Origin: Phyllostachys edulis | Taxonomy: Eukaryota > Streptophyta > Magnoliopsida > Poales > Poaceae | DNA length: 64,000 nucleotides | Reading direction: 5' to 3' | Assembly: GCA_036346405.1 (NCBI GenBank) | Contig: CM070561.1 | Span: 23,034,215 to 23,098,214, forward strand | In this document: piece after piece, positions 24,976 to 37,145 of the stretch | Layout: every line of letters starts with the position of its first letter | How positions within the stretch are numbered: position 1 is the stretch's first letter | The notes under the pieces: generated by a model | The model's input: only the letters and a program-made list of their open reading frames with translations | What the model was told of the DNA's origin: nothing | The model's database searches: none | Program-made: the position numbers and the translations under genes

Positions 24976-27803
24976 GCGCAGATGAGACCTAATACCAATA
25001 GTCATCACCGTCTAGTGGCTCCTCCTGATCGTAAAGATCACCTACTTCTTCCCAGAGTTCTTCTGATGGTGTTTAGCAAGAATGAGTACAACCGTACTCA
25101 GCAAGTTGTATGGAAAATTATAATTAACTATATGCTAGGATTATCAAAGAAATGGTATAGTTTTACCATAACAGGTATTAGTGAAATGCAAAAGTTAAAT
25201 TGAAAGCAGTATAGTATTTAAAAACAGTAAAACAATATTACATATAACAACAGGGGTTTACAACATCTGTAAAACCTTACTTATGCCTCGTATTTTGGAA
25301 TCACCCATGAACACAGCTTCATTACCGGAAGCACAGTGTATTCGAATACCATTGATTTATACTCTGTAGAGTTGCCCAACTTTACCCACAAGATATCTCA
25401 GGCTCATATTGTCAAGCTATATACACGCAACCAGGTGGCGTGCGACTGAGTTAAGATAACAATGTCTTTTTCACTGCTCAACCTTTTTAGTCTCTACCCA
25501 GTAGGTTCAAGGTCAATATAGCCATCGGGAAACCACCGGCCAACGGTGGAGTGCGCGATCCGATGCTGACTGGTCCACACCGTTGTGTAGTTCAGCCAGT
25601 GCCCTAACCAACCCACTCATGACTCACCCCCATTCCACAGCTGCTCCATCACACAAGAGCAGTTGACATCCCATAGATATTCAATCGAAAGAGTAGTGTA
25701 CTAAGCAAAGTTGGATATACCACACTTGTGGTTGAGCAAGATCTGTGTCTGTGACTTGGCACAAGATTCTTGTCCTTACTTGACATCCAATGAGGCGTTG
25801 GACCATTTACCAACTTGTGGCCGTCCACCTCCAGGTCTCACCGATGTCTCACTTTTATCAAGTATATTGGGTTGTCCATGTTTCTGGTCTCAACCCTCAA
25901 CTTTCTACCAAAAACCTATTGGCGTAAAGCCAACCTTCCTTATCAGTGTTTAGAAGAAAGCTTTGTGTGACATTGTTGAATATTTGCTATTATTTTATGT
26001 GGTCTAGACTTGTCAAGGTGAATATGGCCTACAAGAATAGGGGGTTTGTTTATGGGGTGAGGGCTTTATCTATTCAACATGGCATTCCAAGGTTTTATTT
26101 CTTTATTGAAATAATTGGCTCAAATATATTATTGAAAGTAATAATATAAATACATGAAATATAGGCTCAAAATATTCAAAGAATGCAATTTGCCTCCTTG
26201 CTCGTGGTCTTCGAAGTTCCCTGCTTCTCATGTGTCTTGTCCGACGCTTTCCGATGCCTGATCGTCGAACTTGAAACCTAGCGCAAAGTAAAATAAACCA
26301 AATAAATATCCGGCTCAACAAGGAATAAGTCAGAAACATGCAAGTAAAATAAAATCCAGAAAAGAAATAAAGAGAAAGATAAAATGGTAGAGACAATTTA
26401 TTGGGAGTTTGATAGAACTAAACTGAGTTGAGAATGGTTTTCATGGGTTCGAGGCGGTCGAAATGGGTATAATATGTTGAAAATGGGATCGGATGAACAA
26501 CACTGTGCTTGATGAACAGTGTTGGGCTGGGAATGTTCATGCCGGGTTAGGGCTCATGAACAGTAATGGGTTGGGTTGTGAATAGTAATAAACAACGTTG
26601 TGCTAGGAAAGGAATGAATAGTATTTGGGCTAGCCCACTTAACTTGTTAGGCCCAAAGGCCATTTTGGCCTGCTACTGTACACGGCCTAGCTCGTTTCTG
26701 AGCGAGCTGGAGCTCGCTCTCTAGTGGCCGAGCAAAGAAATGGACATCAATGAGGATTTCGCCGGCGATGATGGCGGGTGGCAGCGCCAGATGGTGCTAT
26801 GTCCATCACCGCAACGTGCGCAACCCATTTTTGGGTTTTGCGCCAGCGGTGGTGGCCCGGAGATGGTGCGGCGACGGTAGGTTGGTACTCTGGCCAAATT
26901 GGCTGGGGCTTGAGCATCAAAGGGTGGAGGGGAGCTCAGGGGTGGCGGTGGTGGGGTTTGAAAGGCATCGAGTCGCTCTGGCGATGGTGACCGAAAGAGA
27001 TGCGGCGGTGAAGGGTGGCGCTGGTGAGTTGGCGACAGGGGTAGGGGTGGGGTGGTTAGGGGAAAGAGTCGGAGAGGTGAGGCGGTGGTGTTGACGGTGT
27101 TGGAAGGGAAAGGGGAGGAGCGAGGTGGCGGATTACCTTTCGGGCTTACCAGAGACGAAGGGGAAGGTGGCAGAAATTGGAGCAATTGGTCGGCTCTAGA
27201 GACGAATGGAGGTGGGAGTGAGGTGGTGAGTGAGTTGCGATGCTTTGAGCTCAGGACTTTGGGCCTTTTATAACTCACAGAGGCGGTGGGAGTAGTGGAG
27301 GGTGAGGTGCGCGTGGCGTAGAGCTTGTGCAGCGAGGTGTGCGACCAGGAGTGATTGTTGTCGGGAGTGAGCACGGTGGCGGCATGGGCGTGGTACGGCT
27401 GCATTGCGGTGGAGGTGCTTGCCTCACTGGTGCAAGGTGAGTCTTTGTGTGATTAAGGTCGGCAATTGCGGCGCGCGTCGGACGTGATGTGGTCGAAGTA
27501 AGACATGATGCAAAGGCCAGATGGTTTCGGGGTCAACATAGCGGTGGTGGCGGTGCCTAGTGCAGCTTTGGCGTGGAGCGAGGCGGCTGAATTCGGTTGG
27601 GGAAGAAGGCCTTCAGCGGTGACACGGGGCGTAGCGAACAGGGAGGGTGGCGGCTTCTGGTGGAAGTCATTTTTGGTGAAAGAAAACGAGAAGCAGAAAT
27701 GGAAAGCAGAAAGGGTTGGGAAGTTTCCGAATTGGGAAGGAATTCAAATACAAGCCAAAAACCAACAAAAATTTGAAATTCAGAAAATTTTCAGGTTGTT
27801 TCA

Positions 27804-27816
27804 ACCTACCCCCCTT
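27804..27816 (-). other. G2 polypurine tract
   Basis: On - it reads AAGGGGGGTAGGT, directly before the 3' LTR. It primes plus-strand DNA synthesis in gypsy elements and marks the interior boundary. Confidence 0.85.
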
Positions 27817-27884
27817 AAAAAGAATCTCGACCCTGAAATTCACTCAGAACCAGGGAATAGGTTGGGAAAGTCTCACTTCATTTT

Positions 27885-28349
27885 TTATTCCTTTTCCCAT
27901 GTTGCTTCTTCCTCTGTATGATTTTTCCATAGAACCTTGCAAAATCTGACATTCTTACTTCTTAACTGCCTTTCTGTGGTGTCCAATATTTGTAAGGGTT
28001 CTTCTTCACAAGTCAAATCATTTCGTAGCTCTATATCTTCAAGTGGTACTTGTTCTGTCGGTTGTCTTAGGCACTGTCGGAGTTGAGATACAATAAATAC
28101 AACATGTATACCAGTCGGATTTGGTGTTAGATTTAACTTGTATGCCACTTCTCCTACTCTCCTTAGGATTTTGTACGGGCCAATGTATCTTGGGGTTAAT
28201 TTCCCCTTTACTTGGAATCTCTTTACTGTTTTGAATGGTGTGACTTTTAAGTACAGAAAATCTCCTGTTTCAAAACTCAAATCTTTTTTGCTTTTGTCTG
28301 CATATTCCTTCTGACAGCCTTGAGCAATTTTCATTTTGGTTTTTATCAT
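27885..28349 (-). pseudogene. G2 integrase C-terminal region
   Basis: An open 154-codon stretch holding the C-terminal part of gypsy integrase. It has the FETGDFLYLKVTPFK-type GPY/F lead-in, then KLTPRYIGPYKILRRVGEVA (the GPY/F motif), a degraded VFIVSQLR (normally VFHVSxL), and a tail ending VLWKNHTEEEATWE as in Tekay-like chromoviruses. It is the last coding part before the purine tract. Upstream it is separated from the catalytic core by stops and shifts. Confidence 0.85.
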
Positions 28350-29147
28350 TCTGACTTGATCCTCTGAGTCTTGTGCAATTTGAGGTCATATCAACTATCT
28401 TTCCCCTGTGTCTGTCCAGTTCAAAGGTATTCTACATTCCCTGCTATGTAGAGCTTCGAAAGGTGATATCTTAATGCTAGCCTGGTAACTATTATTGTAA
28501 GAGAACTCTGCAAAAGGTAAACATATATCCCAGGTTGCTCCATAGGCTAATGCACATTCTCTCAACATATCTTCTAATATTTGATTTACTCTTTCTGTTT
28601 ATCCTCCAGTTTGTGGATGGTAAGTTGTGCTAAATGCCAAGTCTATTCCCATTGCTTCGTGTAATTTCTTCCAAAATTTAGATGTGAATTGTGGTCCTCG
28701 ATCTGAAACTATTATTTTTGGAATGCCATGCTGTGATATTTATCTTGGTCATGTATAATTCTGCTAGTTTATTATTTTCATAAGCATGCCGGATTGAAAT
28801 AAAATATGCCACTTTTGTTAATCGGTCCACTATCGCCCATATTGCATCATATCCATTTTGTGTCTTTGGTAATCCTGTAATGAAGTCCATGCCAATTCTT
28901 CCCACTTCCAATTTGGTATTGGTAAATGTTGTAATAATCCTGTAGGTTTCTGATGGTTTATCTTAATCTTCTGACATATATCACACTGGGCTATGTATTC
29001 AACTATCTCTCTTTTCATGTTTTTCCACCAAAATCTTTTCCTCAAGTCTTGGTGCATCTTTGTTCCTCCTAAATGTATTGAGAAATGGGATGAGTGAGCT
29101 TCTTCTAGAATCAACTCCTTTAGTTCCTTTTTGTTTAGTACACACAA
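28350..29147 (-). pseudogene. G2 integrase zinc finger and catalytic core, broken
   Basis: The zinc-binding region is seen at about 28990-29110 as histidines in HSSHFSIHLGGTKMH and cysteines in CDICQK. The core follows with the first Asp in GMDFITGLP (near 28880), the second in VSDRGPQF (near 28700) and the Glu in TERVNQ (near 28590). These three sit in different frames: a shift lies between the first and second, and a stop comes just before TERVNQ. The catalytic residues survive in the text but cannot be translated as one protein. Confidence 0.85.
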
Positions 29148-29211
29148 ACGGTCTCGATACTGTATTATTCCTTGTTCATCTTTTCTGAATTCTACTGGCT
29201 CTTTATCTTGA

Positions 29212-29952
29212 CTATTTGTCGATCATGAGTTGTTGAATTTCCTGATCTTTCTGCTGTGCTTGCTTGACTTGATCTATTAGATTTGGTTGTATTTCCAAAG
29301 CCGATATTGGCCCTTGTTCAACTATCTCGAAGTTTATTTGTTGCATTTTCATCAGTAGCTGTGACTGGCATTCCTGCATTGCATTTAAACTATGATGTAC
29401 TTTTCTGCTAAGTGCATCTGCCACAACATTTGCTTTTCCCGGATGATATTGAATATCAAGCTCATAATCTTTAATCAATTCTAACCATCCCCTCTGTCTA
29501 AGATTTAGATCTGGTTGAGTGAAGATGTACTTCAGGCTCTTATGGTCAGAGAAAACCTCACAATGATTTCCTAGTAGATAATGTTTCCAAATTTTCAAGG
29601 AATGAACCACCACTAATTCCAAATCATGTGTAGGATAGTTTTCTTCATGAGTTCTTAATTGCCTTGAAGTATATGCCACAACTTTTTCATCTTGCATTAG
29701 CACACACCCTAATCGTTGTTTCGAAGCATCACAATAAATTTGAAAGTCCTTTTTAGGTTTCGGAAGTATGAGTACTGGAGTAGTGGTCAGCCTAACTTTC
29801 AATTCCTGAAAGTTTTCTTCACATTTGTCCATCCACTTAAATGGATTATCTTTCCTGATAAGCTTAGTGAGTGGGCAAGCAATTTTTGAGTAATTTTCTA
29901 TAAATCTGCGGTAATATCCTACCAAACCCAAGAAACTTCTTATCTTAGTCAC
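29212..29952 (-). pseudogene. G2 RT connection and RNase H
   Basis: A 246-codon open stretch. It begins in the RT tail (IRSFLGLVGYYRRFIENYSK), then carries RNase H with IYCDAS (first Asp), the Glu in HDLELVVVH and the Asp in FSDHKSLKYIF. It ends with the DALSRK signature that precedes integrase. RNase H removes the RNA strand during reverse transcription. This is the longest undamaged part of G2 pol; the break lies just beyond its C-terminus. Confidence 0.9.
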
Positions 29953-30524
29953 TATCTTTGGCTGTCTCCCTTCTTGTACTGTTCTGACTTTTTCTGGGTC
30001 GACTTTTACTCCTTGTTCTATAATAATGTGTCCTAAGAATGAAACATCTTTAATCCAAAACTCACATTTCGAGAATTTTGCATATATACTGATGTTCTCT
30101 CAATTTGGTCAAAGCCAGGTGTAGATGTTGTTTGTGCTCTTCTTCACTCTTAGAGCATATCAGTATATCATCCACAAATACCACTACGAGCTGGTCCAAA
30201 TATTCCATATAAACTTAATTCATCAGGTTCATGAAATAAGCTGGGGCATTGGTTAAACCAAAAGGTACTACTGTGAATTCAAATAATCTGTATCTTGTAG
30301 TAAAAGCAGTCTTTTCTTTGTCTTGTTCTTGAATCTTGAGCTGATGATATCTTGATCGGAGATCAATTTTTGAGAATACCTTGGCTCCTTTCAACTGATC
30401 AAGTAAATTATCAATTCTTGGCAGAGGTTATTTGTTTTTAATAGTCACTGCATTTCAAGGCCCTGTAGCCCACACACATTCTCAAACTTCCATCCTTCTT
30501 CTTGACAAACAAAACTGGTGCAGA
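29953..30524 (-). pseudogene. G2 reverse transcriptase core, fragmented
   Basis: RT motifs are readable only by changing frames: APVLFVKKKDGSLRMCV at about 30470-30520 and the catalytic FVDDI motif at about 30160-30190 with LVVV before it. The downstream SKCEFW and SFLGHI text is near 30030-30075. Several stops and single-base shifts separate these parts, so no active polymerase can be made. Confidence 0.85.
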
Positions 30525-31223
30525 CTAAGGTGAGATACTGGGTCGTATGAAGTCTTTTTCTGCCAATTCATCCAATTGCTTCTTGAGCTCTTTTAGTTCA
30601 CTAGTTGTCATTATGTATTGTGGCTTAGTTACAGGCTTGGTTTTAGGTACCAATTCTATGGCAAGTTTAACTCTTCTATCTGGTGGTCTTCTGGGCAGTT
30701 CCTCGGGAAACACATCTGGATATTCCTCAATCACTAACATTTGCATGGTAGCGTCTGAAATGACACTGTTAATCTTCTTTTTTTGTTCTTCCATTAAGGA
30801 ATGATTTGTTGTAACTGAAACTTCTTGGCCTTTTGAATTTTTCAGTGTTACTGACTTCTTCTCACAATCAACTGTGGCCTTGTATTTTGATAACCAATCC
30901 ATTCCCAAAATAACATTTGTGCCCTTCATTTGAAGTACCAGCAATTCTGTTGTGAATCTGACCCCTTGGATTTCTAGGTTTAGGCCACTACACTTATACT
31001 GGGATTTCATTCTAGTCCCGGGTGTTTGTAACACATAGGGATTTGGTAAAGCAATGAAAGACAAACAACTTTCTGTAGCAAAATCCAAAGAAAGAACAAA
31101 ATGAGTAGCTCCTGGGTCAAATAGAACTAAAGTTGATCTTGCATGAAGTAGAAACATACCAACAATGACATCGGTGGCCTCAGCTACTTCTTTGGTGGTG
31201 ACATGATTAATCTTGCCTTGCAT
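30525..31223 (-). pseudogene. G2 aspartic protease and RT N-terminus
   Basis: A 232-codon open stretch. The retroviral-type protease is seen as LVLFDPGATHFV (usual DSGATH, here with Pro replacing the active-site Ser), followed by NVILGMDWL. The RT lead-in EEYPDVFPEELPRRPPDR follows, and then KQLDELAEKDFIRPS. The stretch ends at a stop just before the KKKDGS motif. The Ser-to-Pro change next to the catalytic Asp suggests the protease was already inactive. Confidence 0.88.
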
Positions 31224-31229
31224 CGATTC

Positions 31230-32401
31230 CGGTGTTGGTTACCCTCCTCCTAAAAATTGCCCTAGCTTCCTGAGTTGGCCTCGGGGCTATAACATTCCCT
31301 CTCTATTGGCTTGCATGGTGGGGGAGTCCGGTTGCTTTGTGCCTGACTTTTTGCTTGGGCTTTAGCTGCATCTGGTAATATATTCTTTAATGGGCATTGT
31401 CCTTTGAAGTGACTAGGTTGTCCACAATGATAACAATTTGACGATCTCTGAGGACAATCCTTTGATAGTGATTTCCTCCACAGGTGTGACATTAAATAGT
31501 GGCTGGTCGACTCCCACTAAAAGGTGGTCTTGAAACTGGATTCATCGATGGTCTTGGTTGGAATCGGAAGGATGGTGTTGGCATCATCCTCCCTCTTGGT
31601 GCACTTGAAAAAGGTGTCACCTGTTTTGCCTTTCTCTTTCTGGTTTCTTCCAGCTCTCCTCTGGCTTCCTCTGAGATCAGTAATTTATTACCATAGATGC
31701 TAGATCACTAAAGTCAAGGGCTGAAATGTGGAATTTTAGTGACTTCTGTAATCCCTCTGAGAACTTCTCCATCTTTTTGGCTTCTGTGTCAACATCCCGT
31801 GGGGTGTACCGTGCCAATTGGTTGAATTGGTGTAGGTATTCCATCACTATACGTCCCTCTTGCCTAAGAGCAAGAAACTCTCAGCGTTTAGCGTCAATCA
31901 CACCCGAGGGAATGTGTGCCTTAAGGAATGCTTCCTTAAACTCTACCCAAGGTATGTATCTGTCTGGATGAAGAGTTGGTAGTTCATCCACCAGGCTGCT
32001 GCATGTCCTTGTAATTGGTGGGAGGCATATAGAGTCTTCTCCTTGTCATTGCACTAGATGGTATCTAGCTTCCTCTCTATATCCCTTATCCAGTCATCGG
32101 CTGCTAAGGGTTCTGGTGATACTGAGAATACTGGAGGTCTTGTCTTTTGGAAATCCGCCCATCTAAATCCTGGGGTTGTTCCCCCATAATTGGTTCCTGA
32201 GTACAGTCCAGCTGGTGATCTGGTGGCTATTTGTTCTAGTAGCCTGGTGTGCTCTTCCATCATCCTTGCTTGATTTTGTTCAGCCTGGTATCTGTTTCTT
32301 TCCATCATGGACATTACTTCTGTCATGCTTGGCTGGTGATCTTCTGAGTTGGTTTCACTTTGATGATTGTTATTATGACTTCGAGTTCTAGTTCTAGACA
32401 T
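31230..32401 (-). pseudogene. G2 Gag, frameshifted
   Basis: The start ATG at 32401 opens 115 codons with a charged, Gln/Glu-rich N-terminus and the FRWADFQKTRPPVFS and WIRDIERKLD motifs of plant gypsy Gag. A stop and shifts follow. The capsid text continues at about 31720-32040 (QGHAAAWW-like and FLALRQEGRIVMEYLHQFN). A CCHC zinc knuckle, CYHCGQPSHFKGQC, is at about 31390-31435. Gag would form the virus-like particle and bind RNA. Confidence 0.85.
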
Positions 32402-32840
32402 CTTGGGAATTTAGTTCTGCAGTGGTTTTGACCAATACAGAAAGGTAAGTAAGATCCAGATTTTTGGGTTAAGTGGTGAGAGAATAAGGTAAGGATTGAG
32501 ACGAAAAGAAGGAAAATAAATTTTGACAAGGATGATATACATGTATTGGTAGGGAAAACAAGTTATTATATTTCACATAGCTTACACAAATATTTTACAA
32601 AAGTTGGATACATACTACTTGGAGTGCATTACACAACTTTTATTACAGACAAAAGCCGAATACGATTAGGGTTACTTTACAACAACTAACGCGTTCTGCT
32701 GGCTGTAGAGAACCTCTTCACTCTCCATTAGATGGAGGGTTACTGGTGGTTTAGATGATTCTTTCCATTGGTTCTTCTTCTTCTTCAGCCTTATCCTCCT
32801 TCTGGCTGGGTGTCGGGTCTCCTACCTTTTCTTTTCCCTT

Positions 32841-33497
32841 TTAGGAAGTAGATGATCCTCGAAACAGGCTATGAAAGTTGCGAGCTACACCCGTTGGGTG
32901 AGGGCAAGCGCTAGGTGACCTTGGTGTATAGTATGCTATTGGATCGGTGGGAGGGTCAGGGCTTTCTCCACAGACATATCAGGATCCCAATTCCAGCATG
33001 TCTTTGCGAAGTAGTTCTCTTTGCAGATCACGTCCTTCCTGCTCAGCCAGGAAGCACTTTCGATGCATCTTCTAGTATTCACTCAGGGTTCTTGCATAAA
33101 ATGCTTCATGGAGTTGTTGGTCTTCGTCATCATCCGGTTCGGGGACCAGAACGTTGTACCCATCATGTCCTTCTTGCGGAATGAGCTGGAATTCAGAATC
33201 TTCGAATTCTTCATCATAATGTTGATGGAGGTGCAGAATAGCTAGTCTTGCTGCATCTTGTATTGCATCTTTTTCCCTGATGCGTTAGCCCACAAATTGA
33301 CATTCACTGTTAGGCATGTAAGCTAAAGGAATTAGGGTCACCCAAGCTTTCCACTGATAGCGTCTGCCGTGGATTCTTTGTTCCTCGGTATGGAAAATGG
33401 GTGGTTGCCAAACAGTTGCACCCATGTATTGTTGCATTCTCCAAAGTCTTGCGGCCCATCCTCTCAACTGTGCAGGGTTTGAGTAAGAGTTTGGCAT
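32841..33497 (-). pseudogene. Extra ORF between primer site and gag of G2, three in-frame stops
   Basis: One reading frame on - runs 218 codons from an ATG at 33497 to a TAA at 32841-32843, broken only by in-frame stops at 33285-33287 (TAA), 33072-33074 (TAG) and 32979-32981 (TGA). Absence of frameshifts over 650 bp suggests it was once coding. The N-terminal part is Trp/Tyr-rich (LRGWAARLWRMQQYMG, RRYQWKAWVTL). After the first stop comes REKDAIQDAARLAILHLHQH, which resembles the last helix of a double-stranded-RNA-binding domain. An acidic tail follows. It is not gag: the gag start and zinc knuckle lie downstream. Function is unknown; the domain call is inference. Confidence 0.6.
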
Positions 33498-33729
33498 CTT
33501 TCTAACAAGTGAATAGTTGAAAGTTAGTTCAGAGGGGATAAATCATTTGAGAAAACAACACAAGTTTTCAAAATTTACAGTCAAGATGAGGCAGCAAAAG
33601 AAGGAAAAAGGACATCAATTATTACCTATATTTTTGTTTTTGGAAATCCTTTTGTAGTTTTTGAATTTAGAGTTTTAAAAATCTTCAATTCTATAACCAA
33701 CCTATGGTCTCAACCTACAGTCAAGCTTT

Positions 33730-33741
33730 GCTCTAATACCA
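33730..33741 (-). other. G2 primer-binding site
   Basis: gctctaatacca on +, i.e. TGGTATTAGAGC on -, the initiator-tRNA-Met site with one transition, three bases from the LTR edge. Confidence 0.88.
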
Positions 33742-35281
33742 CTTTGTAACGGCCCTGAATTTGGGACCATTAAACTTTTTACAATTGTCCAGGATGTGCA
33801 GTTGTAAAGATGTGGCTTCACAAGCAAGCTTACGCGTACAAAAAGAAGCAAACCTTTATTACAACAGTTAAGGCTTAACAGCCAGTTTGGACACAAGCGC
33901 GAGCATCCAACCCCAAATATAATATATTACAACACAAAAGTACTCAAGATCTACAGACATGCTTGGGTGCTGATTAGACCTAATACCAATAGTCGTCACC
34001 ATCTAGTGGCTCCTCCTGATCGTAAAGATCACCTGCTTCTTCCCAGAGTTCTTCTGATGATGTTAAGCAAGAATGAGTACAACCGTACTCAGCAAGTTGC
34101 ATGGGAAATTCTAATTAATTATATGCCAAGATTATCAAAGGAATGGTACAGTTTTTCCATAACAGGTATTAGTGGAATGCAAAAGTTGAATTGAAAGAAG
34201 TATAGTATTTAAAAACAATAAAACAATATTATGTATAACAACAGGGGTTTACAACATCTGTAATTACCAAATTAATATCTATAAAAATCTACTTATGCCT
34301 CATGTTTTGGAATCACCCATGAACACAGCTTCATTGACTGGAAGCACAGTGTATTCGAATACCATTTATTTATACTCTGCAGAGTTGCCCAACTTTACCC
34401 ACAAGATATCTCAGGCTCATATTGTCAAGCTATATCCACACAAGCAGGTTGCGTGCGACCAATTTGAGATAACAATGTCTTTTCCACTGCTCAACCTTTT
34501 TATTCTCTACCCGGTAGGTTCAAGGTCAATACAGCCATCGAGAAACCACCGGCCAATGATTGAGTGCGCGATCCGATGCTGACTGATCCATACCGTTGTG
34601 TAGTTCAGCAAGTGCCCTAACTAGCCCACTCCTGACTCACCCCCATTCCGCGGCCGCTATATCACACAAGAGTTGTTGACATCCCGTAGATATTCAATCG
34701 GAAGAGCAGTGTACTAAGCCAAGTTGAATATACCCACTACTACAAAAAGGCTAATACTGGACGCCTCATCACAGACAGTTGACCAAAACCGTCGGTATTA
34801 CATTCAATCACAGACGGTTTTGGTTTAGAGACCGCTCAGTGCTACTTAACCGCGCTTAAAAACCGCTCGTGAAGAGGCAATATCACGACGGTTCATGTTG
34901 AAAACCGCTCGTGAAGTATCATAGAGCGGTTACGAACAAGAACCGCTCGTGATATTATCGATATCCTGAGCGGTTTTAAAACACAACCGTCGTGAGGTAG
35001 TACGCAGCGGTTACAACAAGAACCGCTCTGTGATAATAATTAGTATCTGAGCGGTTCTTAACAATAACCGCTCGTGATAATATCGCTCTAGCATGAGTTT
35101 CTTCATCACCGTCGCGCTCGTTAAATCGCCAATCCGCTTCGGCTCCCGATCGTCTCTTCATCGCATCGATCGCCCGGCTCCCGATCGTCTCTTAAATCTC
35201 ACGCTCCAAATTTATTCCTTGTTTTATAAAAGGATCACCCGCCATCCAAGATGATCATCCCCACATACTTATAAAAAAAGA

Positions 35282-35815
35282 AATGGCTGCCTCTTCTTTG
35301 TCGCCGCGATCGATGGCCTTCCCGGCCGCCTTTGTCTGAGCACCTCTCTTGCACGTTGAGCCGTCTTTGCGGAAGAACTTATTTGATCAACGGTGTCTTC
35401 ACTCCTCTGCCGTTGAGAATTTGCCGGCGGTGGACGCCACCTTCCGCCGTCTTGACATCCTCCTCCGCCGTGTCTTCGGGTGATCTCCCACTTTCGGCGA
35501 GTTTACGCGTCATCGACATAGTCCTCCAAAACGGCGTTGCACGCCTCTCGGGAGGCTTGCCGTCACTTAATTTGTGAAATCGAGGCGGCAGCGCATCGAA
35601 GTCGACGGCCGAGACCCTCAAGCAAGGGAAGAGAGCCTATGGGCTCAATTCTTCTTAGTTCAACGATCCGAGGTCTTCGGAGACACTTTCGAGAAGGCGT
35701 CAGCGGTGGGCGCATTTCGTGCTTCGTCACGATGATCGAGAATCGTCCGATGCCGACACCGTTGCCTATGAAGTATTGCGAGATGGAGATAGCGACCTAC
35801 CTTCGCCACTAGAAA
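35282..35815 (+). pseudogene. Coding-like segment within CACTA 1, source unknown
   Basis: GC-richer than its surroundings, with an ATG at 35282 and readable but repeatedly stopped text, e.g. VDATFRRLDILLRRVFG and ESLWAQFFLVQRSEVFGD. It may be a captured host gene fragment, as CACTA elements often carry. I do not recognise the source and the coding nature is uncertain. Confidence 0.3.
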
Positions 35816-36700
35816 AACCTTGTTTAATTATAGGTTTACGCTTTTTAATATAAACATGTAATTTCTTCATGTCATGTAAGTGTATATACTTGAAAAAACC
35901 ATTTCACGAGCGGTTCCATTATGGAACCGTCCGTGATATGTACCATATCACGGACGGTTCCATAATGGAACCATCTATGATAATTATCACCGCGGTTCCA
36001 TAATAGAACCGTCTCGATAAATCTCTTTATAAGTAGGAGCTAGCCCGACTTGCCGCTAGGGTTTGCGCTCTAACTCGTCACTACCAGTGACCTTACTCTC
36101 GTCTGTTCCTCCCGTCCGTCACGCCGACGCCACCATTCTTCCGTCGCCGACGGTTGCCAGAGATCTGGTGACCTTTGCAAAAGACACTCAGACGATAAGA
36201 GTGTCTTTTTAGCGTCACCGTTAGCCACTAACACGATGACGCCCAAACTCTCATCACTCCCCGGCTTGGCCGCTAGGGTTTGCGCCGCCCTAACTCCGTT
36301 CCTCCCCACCTCGACGCCGCCGCCGACCTCGTCGCGTCGCCGCCCGCCCCTTTGCGCCCGCTAGGGCCCTAGCCAGGCTTTACTTTCCCCATCCTCCTCT
36401 ATTCTCCTCTAGATCTGTTAGCTTAATGTCTTTTGTTGAGTTTGATTTTTATGCATGAGCCTTAAGTTGTGTCTCGATGTTTGTGTGATTTATGCAAGGT
36501 AAAGGAAATGGATGAGGGTTGTCTTTGGTGGTGGGGTCGCCACCGTGGTTCTTGTTGTACTAAGGTCCCTCTCTGTCTCTACCCTCCTTGCTCTGTGATG
36601 AAAATGGCTAGCTAGTGCTCTGCGATGGATGCCGAGGGCTACTCTTTGGTGTGGTGGGTTTGGACACCCTTGGTCTTGTTCTCTTGTCGATGAACCGCTC

Positions 36701-37053
36701 AATGATGTTAATAGTCTTATGCTGAAATTGAATTGATAATTAGTTCATATTAATAGTCCCTTGCTCGTGATGTAATGATGTAAATAGTCTTATGCTGAAA
36801 TTGAATTGATAATTAGTTCATATTAATAGTCCCTTGTCGTGTGATGTAATCATGTCAATAGTCTTATCTGAAATTGAATTGATAATTAGTTCATATTAAT
36901 AGTCCCTTGCTCGTGATGTAATGGTGTCAATAGTCTTATGCTGAAATTGAATTGATAATTAGTTCATATTAATAGTCCCTTGCTCGTGATGTAATGATGT
37001 AAATAGTCTTATGTTGAAATTGAATTGATAGTTAGTTCATATTAATAGTCCCC
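36701..37053 (+). repeat. Tandem repeat, five units of about 73 bp
   Basis: Units start near 36701, 36774, 36848, 36920 and 36993, each with aatgatgtaaatagtcttat, ttgaattgataattagttca and agtcccttgctcgtgatgt boxes. The last unit is partial. Units differ by few bases, so the array is young relative to the element. Confidence 0.88.
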
Positions 37054-37145
37054 TTGTTCATACGGTCAAGTTCTCCTACTTCTTGCGTGCACGTCCTACC
37101 ATTCCATTCATAATCTCTTCTCTATAGAGTCTCCAAGCGTTGGTT

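Larger units (their letters stand above)
20120..27803 (-). repeat. G2 3' LTR (lower-coordinate copy), interrupted
   Basis: Net length about 3.05 kb (20120-20345 and 24981-27803) around the solo LTR 20346-24975. Its first 24 bases can be aligned without gaps to the sister LTR start at 33745, and all differences there are transitions, including the terminal TG now reading TA. It keeps the empty site for the CACTA element found in the sister copy (around 25715-25725). The proline-rich 227-codon ORF on - at 26721-27404 is GC-rich LTR sequence and is broken in the sister LTR, so I do not call it a gene. Confidence 0.88.

Noticed and set aside
26721..27404. 227-codon Pro/Ser-rich ORF on - in the lower G2 LTR
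   Set aside because: Compositional: lies in the GC-rich LTR leader, has no domain, and the frame is broken in the sister LTR at 38930-39740.
30547..30804. ORFs on + within the G2 and copia interiors (also 31499-31971, 57833-58450)
   Set aside because: Antisense shadows of the recognised gag-pol frames on -.
36697..37060. CRISPR-like array
   Set aside because: Units of about 73 bp are repeated throughout without unique spacers, in a plant CACTA element; it is a plain tandem repeat.
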